This document shows, one piece after another, positions 25,584 to 35,074 of a stretch of 64,000 nucleotides of DNA. Position numbers and translations under genes: made by a program. Under the pieces are notes generated by a model. The model did not search any database and was not told the DNA's origin. It saw only the letters and a list, made by a program, of their open reading frames with translations. Origin of the DNA: CAWAND01 sp963797485 (GTDB lineage Bacteria > Chloroflexota > Anaerolineae > Anaerolineales > E44-bin32); the NCBI GenBank assembly GCA_963797485.1, contig CAWCPF010000002.1, positions 496,001-560,000 of the forward strand. The letters are read 5' to 3'. Each line of letters begins with the position of its first letter. Position 1 is the first letter of the stretch.

Positions 25584-26543
25584 CTATGTTCTCGGTTGTC
25601 TGCGCCGGGTGGTCACCCGCCCGAGGACCAGGCCAACCCCGAACATCAGCCCCGTTCCCAGCAAGACCGCCAGGGCCGTCGCCAGGGCCGGGTTGGCCAA
25701 ACTGGGCAGGCTGTATCCGGGCAGTAAACCCAGCGGAGAGGGCTGCTCGAGGTGGGCGAATCCGCCCGCCCCAGCGATGCTCAACAATCCATCGGGCTGG
25801 GGCGATGCCAGGGGCGACAGGCAGGCGACCAGCAGCGCCAGCGCCAGCCCGGCTGTCACCAGCTGAGAGGTGCCGCCGGCCTCGGAGGATTGTCCGAGGG
25901 TCAGCACGTCGGGCCGCACTCTTTGCAGAAACGCCAGCGTGGCCAGCGTGATCACGGCTTCGCCCAGACCGATCAGGGCATGCACTCCCGTCATGGCCGG
26001 CAGGGCCAGACCGAGGGGGAACGTTCCGGAGGCCGCCAGCTCGACGGCCGTGGCCATTGCCGCCACTTCCACCGAGACCCAGGCGGCCACGAATGCGCCG
26101 GCCAACTGTGCCACCGGACGGTCTTTCACGGCGCCGATCACCAACCGGTAAACTCCAAACCCCACAAAGGCCGTCATCACCCCCATGTTCATGATGTTCC
26201 AGCCCATGACCAGCAATCCGCCGTCTTGAAAGACCAGTCCCTGCAGGATAATGACCGCCGCCATCATTAGACTGGCCGCCCACGGTCCCATGAGGATGGC
26301 CGCCAATGCCCCCCCAAGCAGGTGGCCCGAAGTTCCGGCGGCCACGGGGAAATTGAACGCCTGCGCGGCGAAGATAAACGCGGCCAGGATACCCATCAGC
26401 GGGACCTGTCTTTGGCCCAAGGTCGTTTGGGTCCGCCGGACCGCCAGGCTCAGGCTGCCAACGGCCAGCAGCCATCCGATGGCGGCCACGAGCGGCGTCA
26501 GGAACCCGTCCGGCAGGTGCATCGCAGTTAGCGAAGCTAACAT
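25584..26543 (-). CDS. cbiM: Metal-binding ECF component CbiM (NikM-like)
   Basis: Substrate-binding membrane component. The family start MHLPDGFL is present, but at codon 8 (ATG 26522); the longer start at 26543 has the better ribosome site (AGGAG). In CbiM/NikM the free N-terminus and His2 bind the metal, so 26522 is functionally expected. The C-terminal part carries extra helices (LVTAGLALALLVACLSPLAS), as in CbiM-CbiN fusions. Metal (Ni or Co) cannot be told apart here. Confidence 0.85.
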   Translation of the reverse strand: MLASLTAMHLPDGFLTPLVAAIGWLLAVGSLSLAVRRTQTTLGQRQVPLMGILAAFIFAAQAFNFPVAAGTSGHLLGGALAAILMGPWAASLMMAAVIILQGLVFQDGGLLVMGWNIMNMGVMTAFVGFGVYRLVIGAVKDRPVAQLAGAFVAAWVSVEVAAMATAVELAASGTFPLGLALPAMTGVHALIGLGEAVITLATLAFLQRVRPDVLTLGQSSEAGGTSQLVTAGLALALLVACLSPLASPQPDGLLSIAGAGGFAHLEQPSPLGLLPGYSLPSLANPALATALAVLLGTGLMFGVGLVLGRVTTRRRQPRT

Positions 26544-26549
26544 GACGCT

Positions 26550-27005
26550 CTACTCCTTGCCCTCAGACGGCGGCTCGAGCGTGGCGCACGCTGCGCACAG
26601 TCCAGCCAGCGCCTGGTGGTGATCGTCGACCCGGAAACCCGTGCGCGCTTCCACATCGGTCACCAGCGGTCGAAGCAGGCTGTGATCGATTTCGAGCATC
26701 CGGCCGCATCGCCGGCAGATGAGATGGGCGTGCCGATGGTGTCGATCAAGATACGTGTACAGCAGCAGCTCGGCGCCAGAATCGAGCCGGCCGACCAGCC
26801 CTGCCTGGTGAAGCATGTCCAGGGTGCGGTACACCGTGGTCAGATTCAGTCCCGGCAGGTTGGGGCGCGCTCGGTCATAGACCTGTTGAGCCGTCCGATG
26901 ACCATGCATGGCGGCCAGCGTTTCCAGAATCACGGCGCGTTGTGCGGTGACTCGCAGGCCGCGCGTTTTCAAGGCTTGGGTGACATCGGGATCCGTCATT
27001 CGCAA
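26550..27005 (-). CDS. Fur-family metal-responsive repressor
   Basis: 151 residues. Winged helix (GLRVTAQRAVILETLAAMHG), DNA helix NLTTVYRTLDMLHQAGLV, then the metal site HHRHAHLICRRCGRM and a C-terminal CAACATLE, giving two C-x2-C pairs that hold structural zinc. As first gene of the cbiMQO operon it is probably a Nur- or Zur-type regulator of its own operon. Confidence 0.9.
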   Translation of the reverse strand: MRMTDPDVTQALKTRGLRVTAQRAVILETLAAMHGHRTAQQVYDRARPNLPGLNLTTVYRTLDMLHQAGLVGRLDSGAELLLYTYLDRHHRHAHLICRRCGRMLEIDHSLLRPLVTDVEARTGFRVDDHHQALAGLCAACATLEPPSEGKE

Positions 27006-27124
27006 TCCACACTACCTGCCAATAGATGCAACAAGACTAGCACAGCCGGATCCATCCGTCAACTCGCCAGAGGCTGAGCGCTCTCCGAGGTCCGCGGCGG
27101 GCGCCGCGAATCCGGCGTGCTAGA

Positions 27125-27862
27125 ATGAGATTCGGGCCGCCTGAAACCCCGTCAGGCACCCTGGGAATGGACCCAAGGACCTTTGGCGTAGTGACCGTGC
27201 CCCCACAAACACTTGAAGCGCTCCCCCTGATGCCCCTCCCGAGCGTCTTGTTCCCGAGGGTGGCCATTCGGCTGCACGTGCTCGAGCCGGCTTACCAGGA
27301 GATGGCCGAGCGCTGCCAGCGCGGCCGGGAGCCGTTTGGAATTGTGCTGATTTGCAAGGCGGCCCGGCGCGGCGCGCCCCCCAGAACGCACCCGGTCGGC
27401 TGCACGGCGAACATCCACACCTTGGAAAGTCTGGCGGGCGGGCGCCAGAAGCTGATCGGCTTCGGCGGTGAGCGCTTCCACATTCGGAGCGTGGCGACCG
27501 TGGATGATCGGCTCACCGCGAATGTTGAGCTCATGCCGTTCGAGCCGGCCCTGCCCGACGAGCTGCTGGATCTAAGTGCGCGCCTTCGACCGTGGGTTCG
27601 TTGCTACTTCCAGATCCTGGTCCGGGCCACCCCGTCGCGCGTGGCCTCCCTCAACCTGCCCAAGGATCCTGTGAGCCTGGGTTTCCTGGCCGCCAGCGTG
27701 ATCGACATCTCGACACGAGAGAAGCAGCACCTTTTGGACACGACCGACTCGGAGGCGTTCTTTCGGGCGCTTATCCTGACCTATCAGCGCGAGGTCCGGA
27801 TTCTGCAGAACTTGCTTGCCCGGGGACTGGACCATGTGCTGGGAAGCTTCCCCTTGAACTAA
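27125..27862 (+). CDS. Lon N-terminal (LON substrate-binding) domain protein
   Basis: 245 residues without the AAA or protease parts of Lon. Diagnostic stretches: LPLMPLPSVLFPRVAIRLHV, EPAYQEMAERC, FGIVLICK and VGCTANIHTLE, then QKLIGFGGERFHI. Such stand-alone domains are of unknown function. The start is uncertain: ATG 27125, ATG 27167 and GTG 27188 are all in frame and none has a strong ribosome site. Confidence 0.85.
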   Translation: MRFGPPETPSGTLGMDPRTFGVVTVPPQTLEALPLMPLPSVLFPRVAIRLHVLEPAYQEMAERCQRGREPFGIVLICKAARRGAPPRTHPVGCTANIHTLESLAGGRQKLIGFGGERFHIRSVATVDDRLTANVELMPFEPALPDELLDLSARLRPWVRCYFQILVRATPSRVASLNLPKDPVSLGFLAASVIDISTREKQHLLDTTDSEAFFRALILTYQREVRILQNLLARGLDHVLGSFPLN

Positions 27863-27941
27863 CGCTCCGAAGGGCGCCCATTCCAACCAGGGTCGTGGCT
27901 GTCCCAAAAGTGCCGTCCCCTTTTACCAGAACTCACTTTGC

Positions 27942-28156
27942 CCTATCTCAAGTTGACCACCAACGCATTCGGCTCGCCTCGTCCCTTGGAGACATGGGTG
28001 CGATGACCCTCTTCACTCCGCGGCTTGACAGCCGGAGCGCTCGGCCTCACCCCCGGGGCTGGCTGCAAGCTCAGTTTGACCTACCTCATCCCAGGGGGAG
28101 GGGTAAGGGGTGGTGGCAGATGAGCCGCCCAGGTCGGGGCTCAGCCGGTGAGTGAG
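27942..28156 (+). repeat. Dispersed noncoding repeat, copy A
   Basis: Related along its length to 51958-52185. Best-conserved parts are CCCTTGGAGACATGGG and GCGATGAC near 27983-28008, CCTCACCCCCGG near 28044, and CCAGGTCGGGGCTC near 28129. Both copies follow a plus-strand gene. No open frame or transposase is visible. Confidence 0.7.
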
Positions 28157-28172
28157 ATTTCAGAATAGAAAA

Positions 28173-28204
28173 GGGGCTGTCTCTTAGGCATTTGAGACAG
28201 CCCC
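28173..28204 (-). terminator. Intrinsic terminator
   Basis: Perfect 11-bp stem (28173-28183 with 28194-28204), loop of 10; on the minus strand it is followed by TTTTCT. It lies 37 bases after the stop of the small membrane gene. The same stem sequence GGGGCTGTCTC recurs at 61429. Confidence 0.8.
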
Positions 28205-28240
28205 CGGTTCAATCTGCTTCGCTCTGCCGGTTCGGGCACG

Positions 28241-28438
28241 TCAGCCTTCCGCGTGACCGCCTATACTTTCCGCCACCGGCGGGAGTCCGAGCATGAGATC
28301 GATTTCGCCATCGGGCCCGGCCGAGCCTTCGTCCATGTCGATCATCCGGCCGGCAGGGTTTGACACGCTTTGATCATTGAAATACACCAAGCAATAGACC
28401 AAAACCAGCCCGCCCATGATCGAAAGCAACGTGTCCAT
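28241..28438 (-). CDS. Small single-helix membrane protein, 65 aa
   Basis: ATG 28438 follows AGGAGGGG. One hydrophobic segment (LLSIMGGLVLVYCLVYF) is followed by an acidic, glycine-rich tail. A terminator precedes it (28484-28511) and another follows, so it is a monocistronic unit. Function unknown. Confidence 0.6.
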   Translation of the reverse strand: MDTLLSIMGGLVLVYCLVYFNDQSVSNPAGRMIDMDEGSAGPDGEIDLMLGLPPVAESIGGHAEG

Positions 28439-28483
28439 TAGCCTTACCCCTCCTACAGTCTCCGCTACTTCGCCTGAGAACAA

Positions 28484-28511
28484 AATCCCCCCTCTTTCCT
28501 AAGGGGGGATT
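28484..28511 (-). terminator. Hairpin after DUF1684 gene
   Basis: AATCCCCCC (28484-28492) pairs with GGGGGGATT (28503-28511); on the minus strand TTTG follows. It lies 33 bases beyond the DUF1684 stop and ends the peptide-transporter transcript. Confidence 0.75.
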
Positions 28512-28543
28512 GCATGTTTCTTGCCAGTGGTTTGTGCAGAAAT

Positions 28544-29191
28544 TCACAAAGAGGAGGGGTACGGCGGCCCAACACCCCACGAATATCGCCTTTCGCCAGC
28601 CGGGATGGGGACCGTCAACCAGTTCTCTGCCGGCGGCAGTGGACACTGCCACTGCGGACTGTACGCACAGGATGGGTTGTAGCTGAAATTGAAATCGATC
28701 ACCAGCTTGTCCCCCTCCCGCCCCATGTCGGCGCCCTTGATCCCGTCAAGCAGATACCGTCCGCCTTGGAACGTCTCGTGCTGGTTGGTTGCGTCCCGAA
28801 ATGGCAGGAACAGACCGCCTCCGTAGCCCAGAATCCAATACACCGCCAGGCGCTGAGGCCGGCCATCGCCGGGGAACTCGATCCGGCCGAGGCGCTCCAT
28901 CCGCACCTCTCCGTCGCTTTCGAGGGGCACCTCCAGGATGTCGTGCAAGTCACTTTCATCAACATCCAGGATGAACCGCCAGTTCGGGTCGTAGTCGAAA
29001 TAGACCGGCACCCGACCGGCGGCGCGGTCGGCGTGGGTCAGAGGCGACTGCGAATGATGGGCGAGCAGGGCGCGGCGCGCTTCTCTCCAATAGGCCCAGG
29101 CCGCTTGCGGCTCATCGGACAGCGAGCGCACATGAGCGTAGAGCTCGTTGACTTGCATGCGGTAGTCGCTGAGTTCGAATTGGGAGTCCAT
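28544..29191 (-). CDS. DUF1684 family protein
   Basis: 215 residues from ATG 29191 (29200 is also in frame). The C-terminal signature LVIDFNFSYNPSCAYSPQWQ ... WLTVPIPAGER is typical of DUF1684. It begins 13 bases after the dppB-like stop and so ends a peptide-transport operon, a placement that hints at a link with peptide or lipid uptake; the activity is unknown. Confidence 0.85.
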   Translation of the reverse strand: MDSQFELSDYRMQVNELYAHVRSLSDEPQAAWAYWREARRALLAHHSQSPLTHADRAAGRVPVYFDYDPNWRFILDVDESDLHDILEVPLESDGEVRMERLGRIEFPGDGRPQRLAVYWILGYGGGLFLPFRDATNQHETFQGGRYLLDGIKGADMGREGDKLVIDFNFSYNPSCAYSPQWQCPLPPAENWLTVPIPAGERRYSWGVGPPYPSSL

Positions 29192-29204
29192 GGTCAGCAT
29201 GCGC

Positions 29205-30152
29205 TCAAGCCAAACGCACGCGCGGGTTGAGCACCGCATAAAGCAAATCGGCGATTAGATTGGCGGCGGCGAAGCCGATCACCGTCACCATTGTGAGCGC
29301 CTGCAGCAACGGAAGGTCGTGCCGGCCGATGGCGAAAACCATCAAGCGACCCAGACCGGGGTAGTTGAACACGTTCTCGATCACGATCAGACCGCTGATC
29401 ATCCAGCCAAAACTAATGGCTACGACCGTGACCGTCGGGAGCAGCGCATTGCGCATAACGTGTTTGACAGTAATCACGGAGCCGGGCAGACCCTTGAGCA
29501 CCGCCGTCCGCACGTAAGCCTTCTTGAGTTCTTCGATCACGCCGGCGCGCGTGAGGCGGGCAATGTAGGCAAGCAGGACGAGCATAGCGGTCAGAGCCGG
29601 CAACACCAGGCGCGGCAGAGCTTCGACAAAACCGGTGCCGACCCGGATCGAGGAATTGGCCGGAAACCAGTGCAGATCGAACGCGAAAACCTGGATCAAG
29701 ACCAGACCAGTGACGAATTCCGGGAGGCCCACAACCGAGAGCGTGCTCACGCTGATCAGATTGTCGACCCAGTCGCCTTCGTGCAACCCGGCCAGCGCGC
29801 CGAGCCCGATCGCCGTGGGCACGGAAATCACCAAGATGACCGACGCCAACATAAGCGAGTTGCGGAGCCGCGCCATGACCAGTGGGAAGATCGGCGATTG
29901 CGTGCTGTATGAGGTCCCCCAATCCCCGGTGACCAGATTCCCGAGCCAGCCAAGGTACTGGATCACGAGCGGCTGATCCAGCCCGAGCTGATGCCTGAGG
30001 GCCTGAAGGGCGGCCTCGCCCGCTTCCCGCCCGAGGATCACCCGCGCCACGTCTCCGGGGAGCAGCTGGGTGATGATGAACACAATCACCGACGTCAATA
30101 CGACCGTGAGCACAAGGAACCCAAGCCGGCGGATCACGTAGCGGGCCATCAA
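29205..30152 (-). CDS. Dipeptide/oligopeptide ABC permease, DppB-like
   Basis: 315 residues, six helices; begins MARYVIRRLGFLVLTVVLTS, with the N-terminal loop LGLDQPLVIQYLGWLGNLVTGDWG and the coupling motif YVRTAVLKGLPGSVI. Binds the fused ATPase subunit, whose stop it overlaps by 4 bases. Unusually, it follows rather than precedes the DppC-like gene. Confidence 0.9.
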   Translation of the reverse strand: MMARYVIRRLGFLVLTVVLTSVIVFIITQLLPGDVARVILGREAGEAALQALRHQLGLDQPLVIQYLGWLGNLVTGDWGTSYSTQSPIFPLVMARLRNSLMLASVILVISVPTAIGLGALAGLHEGDWVDNLISVSTLSVVGLPEFVTGLVLIQVFAFDLHWFPANSSIRVGTGFVEALPRLVLPALTAMLVLLAYIARLTRAGVIEELKKAYVRTAVLKGLPGSVITVKHVMRNALLPTVTVVAISFGWMISGLIVIENVFNYPGLGRLMVFAIGRHDLPLLQALTMVTVIGFAAANLIADLLYAVLNPRVRLA

Positions 30153-32258
30153 GATCTCCGGCCGGCCGTCTGACGGGTGAAGGTGAAGACCCGGCGCTGG
30201 GCGCGCTCAAGTTCGTCGGGGGGGATATGGCACAGGTACTGTTTGCCTGTTCCGGTCAGCTGCCACGGTGGACGGACTTCAGCACACACGTCCCCCAGCA
30301 CGCGTGGGCAGCGCGTGTGGAATGGGCATCCCCCGGGGACATCCACAGCGCTGGGAATCTCACCCTCCAGCCGGAGCTGCTCTTGCTGGGCACCCGGGTC
30401 AATGAGCGGAACCGCTGACAACAGCGCCTCGGTGTAAGGATGATAGGGCGGCTCGAACACCTGGCTTGTCGGACCCAGCTCCATCAGCTGCCCGAGATAG
30501 ATCACCGCCACCCGGTCGGCCAGGAAACCAACCACGGCCAGGTTGTGGGAGATGAACAGGTAGGCCGTCCCATGTTGCGCCTGGAGCTCTTGGAGCAGGT
30601 TCAGGATGGATGCCTGGACGGAGACATCCAGGGATGTGACCGGCTCATCGGCCACGAGCACATCCGGTTCAGCGGCAAAGGCGCGTGCAATCGCCACGCG
30701 CTGTTTTTCGCCCCCGGAGAGTTGAGCTGGCAGGCGCCCCCGGTACTCCGGGCTGAGCCGGATGGCCCGGAGCAGCCCGTCGACAGCCTGATCGGCTTGT
30801 CGCCGCCCCAGGCCGCGCAGCCTTCGGAGAGGCGAACGGAGTGTCTCCTCTACCGTCATATACGGGTTAAGCGCCTCCTGAGGGCTCTGGAAGACGATTT
30901 GCACGCGCTTGAGCGTCCGAAGGGTTCTCTCCGACAATTTGAGCGGCAGGGGTTGGTCGAGCAAACGCATGGTCCCATCTGAGGCGGCAGTCAATCCCAC
31001 GATGGCCCGCGCCAGCGAGGTCTTCCCGCTGCCGCTCTCGCCCACCAATCCCAGGGTGTGCCCGGCCTGCAGCTGCAGATCAACTCCGTCCACGGCCTTG
31101 ATCGGGCCAGGCCGCCGATGCGCCAGCCAGTCGCGCACCCCCGGACGCCGGTTGAAATACACGCGCACGCCCTCGAGGCTGAGCACGTCTGATGGCGGCA
31201 CGCTTTCGGCGGGAGGCCGTTCATCCGGAGATGCCGGTTGACTGGCATCGATCTCCCCCGACGCGATCGCCTCCCACCGGTGGCAGCGGGTGCGCCGCTG
31301 CGGGCCCGCCCGGTACAGGGGAGGCGATTGCAGGCAGGCCTCAACGGCGACGGGGCATCGCGGCCGGAAGATGCACCCCTGCGGCAGATGGTCCAAGGAC
31401 GGAATGTGACCCTGAATTGGGCGCAGCCTGACCTGGGTCTTACTCTCGCCGAGCCGGGGCACGCTGTCCCACAAGCCCTGCGTATACGGAAAAAGGGGTT
31501 GTCGATAGAGCTGATCCGTCGGCGCGTCCTCGACCAACTCGCCGGCATACATCACGGCCACCCGATCACAGAACTGGGCCACCACGCCGAGATTGTAAGT
31601 CACATACAGCACGGTCGTCTGCCTGCTCCGCATCAGGTCGCGGAGCAGGTCGAGGATCGTCGCCTGGGTTGTGGCGTCGAGACTGGTCGTGGGTTCGTCC
31701 ATGACCAGCAGCCTTGGCTCGGTGCTGAGAGCCATGGCGATCATCACCCGCTGCTGCATGCCCCCGCTGATCTGGTGCGGGAAGCTGGCCGCCACTCGCT
31801 CGGGGTCGCCGATTTTGACCATATCCAGGAGCTCAAGGGCATGCAGCCGGGCCTGGCGGGCGCTCATTCCCCGGTGGACCTGCGCCGGTTCGGAGAGCTG
31901 GTCTCCAATCCGCCAGGCAGGATTGAGCGACGACAAGGGGTCCTGGGGCACCGAGCGCGATCTGGCTTCCCCAGATGCGCCTCATCTCGTCGACGGTCAG
32001 TTCAGCCAGGTCTCGGCCTGCGAACAGGATCCGACCCTCGAGGATGCGGGCCGTTCGAGGCAGGTAGTTCATCACCGCCAGGGCCAGTGTGGTCTTGCCC
32101 GAGCCGCTCTCGCCCACCAGGCCGTAAGTCTGCCCGGCATGCAGCTCCAGCGACACATTACGCACGGCGCGGCGCCAGCCCGACGGCGTGCGATAGCCAA
32201 CGCTGAGGCCGTCGATCGTCAGCACCAAGTTGTAGCTGCCGGCCCGCGGCAAGTCCAT
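30149..32258 (-). CDS. Fused dipeptide ABC ATPases (DppD+DppF-like), one frameshift near 31950
   Basis: One ~702-residue chain with two nucleotide-binding domains. First: Walker A GLVGESGSGKTTLAL (about residue 47), signature HQISGGMQQRVMIAMAL, Walker B LLVMDEPTTSLD, and the oligopeptide-transporter tail with GCIFRPRCPVAVEAC. Second: GLVGESGSGKTSLARAI, QLSGGEKQRVAIARAF, VLVADEPVTSLDVS. An extra base near 31950 splits it after GSQIAL (which should join VPQDPLSSLNPAW). The two domains are usually separate proteins. Confidence 0.85.
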
Positions 32259-32262
32259 GGCG

Positions 32263-33147
32263 TCAGCCTTCAGCCTGGAACACGCGCTTCAAGCCGTCCG
32301 AGAGCAGGTTGACTCCGATGACCGCCAGCGCGATGGCCGCCGCCGGAAAATACAGGGCCCACGGCGCCTGGCCAACGTAGCTCCTGGCTTCTTTGACCAT
32401 CAGCCCCCAGTCAGGGCTCGGCGGCTGGACCCCGACACCCAGGAACCCCAACGAAGCCACCAGGAAAATCGCATAGGAGAAACGCAGCGAGGCTTCGACC
32501 GCCAGGGCGGGCAGGGTCGAGGGCAGGATCTCTCTAAACAGGATCCCGGTCAGAGGCTCGCCCTGGACCCGCGCCGCTTCGACAAATCCCTGGTTCTTGA
32601 CTGAGAGAACCACACTGCGCACGACGCGGGCCACAATCGGCGTGTACACCACCACAATCACCACCAAGACGCTGTTGCGCGACGGGCCGAGTGTACCCAA
32701 CAGAAGCAGGGCCAGCAGCAAGGCCGGCATGGCCAGCAGGCTGTCAAAGAAGCGCATCAAGCCTTCGTCGAAGAAACCGCCCAGGTACCCGCTGACGAGC
32801 CCCAAACTGGTGCCGAGAACTACGGCCGCCAGTGTGCCCAGCCCGGCCAGCGACAGGATGTCCCGGGCGCCGAGCACGATCCGGCTGAGCACATCTCGCC
32901 CTAGATTGTCGGTCCCGAGCCAGTGTGCCGCCGAAGGCGCCTGACGAGCGTCCTGAGCGAGCTGCTCGTTGGCCCCATAGGGCGCCAACCACGGTCCCGT
33001 CAGCGCCACCAGCAAGAAGACCAGGGACAGGCTGGTGCCGACCGCCGAGGGCGCCCGGCCATACAGTTGGCGCAGAGTCATGAGAAGGCGCTGCCCTCCT
33101 TCGGGGGCAGCGCCCTGGTTGACACTCGAGATACCGACTTCGGCCAT
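32263..33147 (-). CDS. Dipeptide/oligopeptide ABC permease, DppC-like
   Basis: 294 residues: an N-terminal helix (SLSLVFLLVALTGPWLAPYG), the LGTDNLGRDVLSRIVLGARDIL motif of DppC/OppC proteins, and a coupling motif FVEAARVQGEPLTGILFREILPS. It lies between the binding protein (11 bases away) and the fused ATPase (4 bases away). Confidence 0.9.
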   Translation of the reverse strand: MAEVGISSVNQGAAPEGGQRLLMTLRQLYGRAPSAVGTSLSLVFLLVALTGPWLAPYGANEQLAQDARQAPSAAHWLGTDNLGRDVLSRIVLGARDILSLAGLGTLAAVVLGTSLGLVSGYLGGFFDEGLMRFFDSLLAMPALLLALLLLGTLGPSRNSVLVVIVVVYTPIVARVVRSVVLSVKNQGFVEAARVQGEPLTGILFREILPSTLPALAVEASLRFSYAIFLVASLGFLGVGVQPPSPDWGLMVKEARSYVGQAPWALYFPAAAIALAVIGVNLLSDGLKRVFQAEG

Positions 33148-33158
33148 GCCGACAGGCG

Positions 33159-34748
33159 CTATGGAGTGACGGTCACCGTCCGGAAATCGGTGCGGCCGAA
33201 AAACGGCTTGAGTTCGAAACCCTGCACCCGATCACTCGCGGCGGCCAACTGGGGGAAGAAGAACGGAACGATGATGGGCCCATGGTCGATGAGGATGGTC
33301 TGGATCTGGCGATAAGCCTCGGCTTGAGCCTTGGGATCGAGCGACGTGCCGGCAATCTGGACCTGCTGGTCAAACGCCTGGTCACAGAAGTGAGACTCGT
33401 TCCACTTGGCGCCGCACACCAGCATGACATCCATGTAGAACTGCGGGTATGGCCGCGATCCCCAGCCGGTGATGCCGAAGGGCGCCTCGAGCCAGCCGTC
33501 GTTGCCATAGTAGACGTTTTCTGGTTCGACCGAGACCTCGATGTTGAAACCCGCCTCTCCAAGCTGGTTCTTGAGGACCGCCGCCAGGTCCGGGAAATTC
33601 TGGGCGTCGGGCAGCCGTAAAGTCAGATCGAGCCCGTCAGGATAACCGGCGTCGGTCAGCAACTGGCGGGCCGCGGCGGCGTCGTGTCCGGGCAGCGGTA
33701 TGTCATCGGCATAGAAGGACGGGTACATCGGGCCAATCGGCGTGTCGCGGCCGATTGCCCCCAGGCCCTGCTGTACTAGGTCGAAGATCGCCTGCCGGTC
33801 GATGGCCATGCGCATGGCCTTCAGGACGCGGGGGTCGTCCCCGGGGGGTTGGTCCGCCCGCAGACGAATCACCGGAAAGGCGTTGGTAGGCGTCAGCAGT
33901 GTCTGCACACCGGCTTCGCCCTGCAAACTCTGGTACTGGGGCGCCGACAACCCGAAGACCACATCCACATCCCCCGAGCGCAATGCATCCACGGCGGCGG
34001 ATGTGTCCTGGAAGAAGATCACGTTCAGAGCGGCGAGCTTGGGTGTACCCGCCAGGAAGTAATCCGGGTCGGCCTGCATCTCGATCCGGTCTTCCGGGGT
34101 GTAATTCATTACCTCAAAGGGGCCGCTGCCGTTGAAATCCGTGAAATCCGTGGTCCCGTCTTTGACCACCAACGCATGATTGTCGCTTAGATCGAACAAG
34201 AAGAACGGATTGGTCTGGGTGAGGCTGAAGACGACCTGGTCGTCCCCGTTGGCTTGAATGTCGGCGATGTTGCTGTACAGATCCACCGTGGCGAAGCCCG
34301 AATCAGGATCGCGCAAACGGTTGAAAGTGTAGACCACGTCCTTGGCGGTCAACGGCGTCCCATCGTGAAAGACGGCGTCGTGGGTCAAAGTGAAGGTGTA
34401 GGTCAGTCCGTCATCGCTTGTGGTCCAGTCCGTGGCCAGCCGGGGCTCGATCTGATTGTCGGCGCCGACATCGACCAGGTAGTCGTAAACGGCGTTGGCC
34501 ACCAAGATCTCGGAATCGGCCGAAATCTGGGCCGGGTCGACGTTGACGATGGCTTTGGCGGCCACCGTCAGCGCTCCCTGCGCCGCGGGCCCAGCCGGGG
34601 TATCGCTGGCGACCGGCACCGGTGAGCTTGTGGCCGGAGTCCCGCCACACGAAACCAGCCAGACGGCCGTGAGCAGCCAAGGCACCCCGATTTCCACAAT
34701 CCGAACGATGGCGTGCGGGCGATGTGTATCCAAGGGCTTGCCTCCCAC
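33159..34748 (-). CDS. Peptide-binding lipoprotein, SBP family 5
   Basis: 529 residues with signal peptide and lipobox (VWLVSC). Family-5 features: TDWTTSDDGLTYTFTLTHDAVFHDGTPL, VVYTFNRLRDP, MRMAIDRQAIFDLV, and NESHFCDQAFDQQVQIA. It presents peptides or other solutes to the permeases encoded downstream. First gene of the operon; a structured leader precedes it. Confidence 0.9.
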   Translation of the reverse strand: MGGKPLDTHRPHAIVRIVEIGVPWLLTAVWLVSCGGTPATSSPVPVASDTPAGPAAQGALTVAAKAIVNVDPAQISADSEILVANAVYDYLVDVGADNQIEPRLATDWTTSDDGLTYTFTLTHDAVFHDGTPLTAKDVVYTFNRLRDPDSGFATVDLYSNIADIQANGDDQVVFSLTQTNPFFLFDLSDNHALVVKDGTTDFTDFNGSGPFEVMNYTPEDRIEMQADPDYFLAGTPKLAALNVIFFQDTSAAVDALRSGDVDVVFGLSAPQYQSLQGEAGVQTLLTPTNAFPVIRLRADQPPGDDPRVLKAMRMAIDRQAIFDLVQQGLGAIGRDTPIGPMYPSFYADDIPLPGHDAAAARQLLTDAGYPDGLDLTLRLPDAQNFPDLAAVLKNQLGEAGFNIEVSVEPENVYYGNDGWLEAPFGITGWGSRPYPQFYMDVMLVCGAKWNESHFCDQAFDQQVQIAGTSLDPKAQAEAYRQIQTILIDHGPIIVPFFFPQLAAASDRVQGFELKPFFGRTDFRTVTVTP

Positions 34749-35060
34749 TGGTTAACCCGTTGAAAGGTCGAGCTCGCTCAAGCGTTGAGTTGATGACAAG
34801 TCCGACTGGTCGGGCCAGACGGATGGCGCCCGGCTGGCGACCCGCCCTGGTTAGGGCGGCTTCAATGTATTCGGCCCTTCCGTTGGTCCTTACCCCTGAA
34901 GAGCCGAGCTGGTTCAACCTGGTCCGTGCGCGAGGTCCACTCCGACCCGAAGGGCACGGCCGGCGCTGTGCCGCCTGACGATCAGTATACCTGAGCCCGT
35001 CTGACAGAATCTGAACGGTTTCTTACCGAGCCACCGGCAGGCTGCGGATCAACCCTGGCG
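34749..35060 (-). promoter_or_regulatory. Structured leader of peptide-transport operon
   Basis: About 300 bases without a gene. On the minus strand it holds several hairpins, the clearest CCGCCCT-AACC-AGGGCGG (34845-34862), and a run AACCAGGGCGGG that recalls, but does not match, a T-box. No known riboswitch core was found. Presumably contains the promoter. Confidence 0.35.
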
Positions 35061-35074
35061 GATGATGCCCCAGG

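Noticed and set aside
28531..28550. TTTGTG-N8-CACAAA as a further operator of the Rex/CRP group
   Set aside because: It lacks the GTGAA and TTCAC halves on one side and overlaps the end of the DUF1684 gene, so it was not counted.
34749..34980. T-box riboswitch
   Set aside because: The conserved AGGGTGGNACCGCG is not present, only a partial likeness; no specifier loop could be identified.
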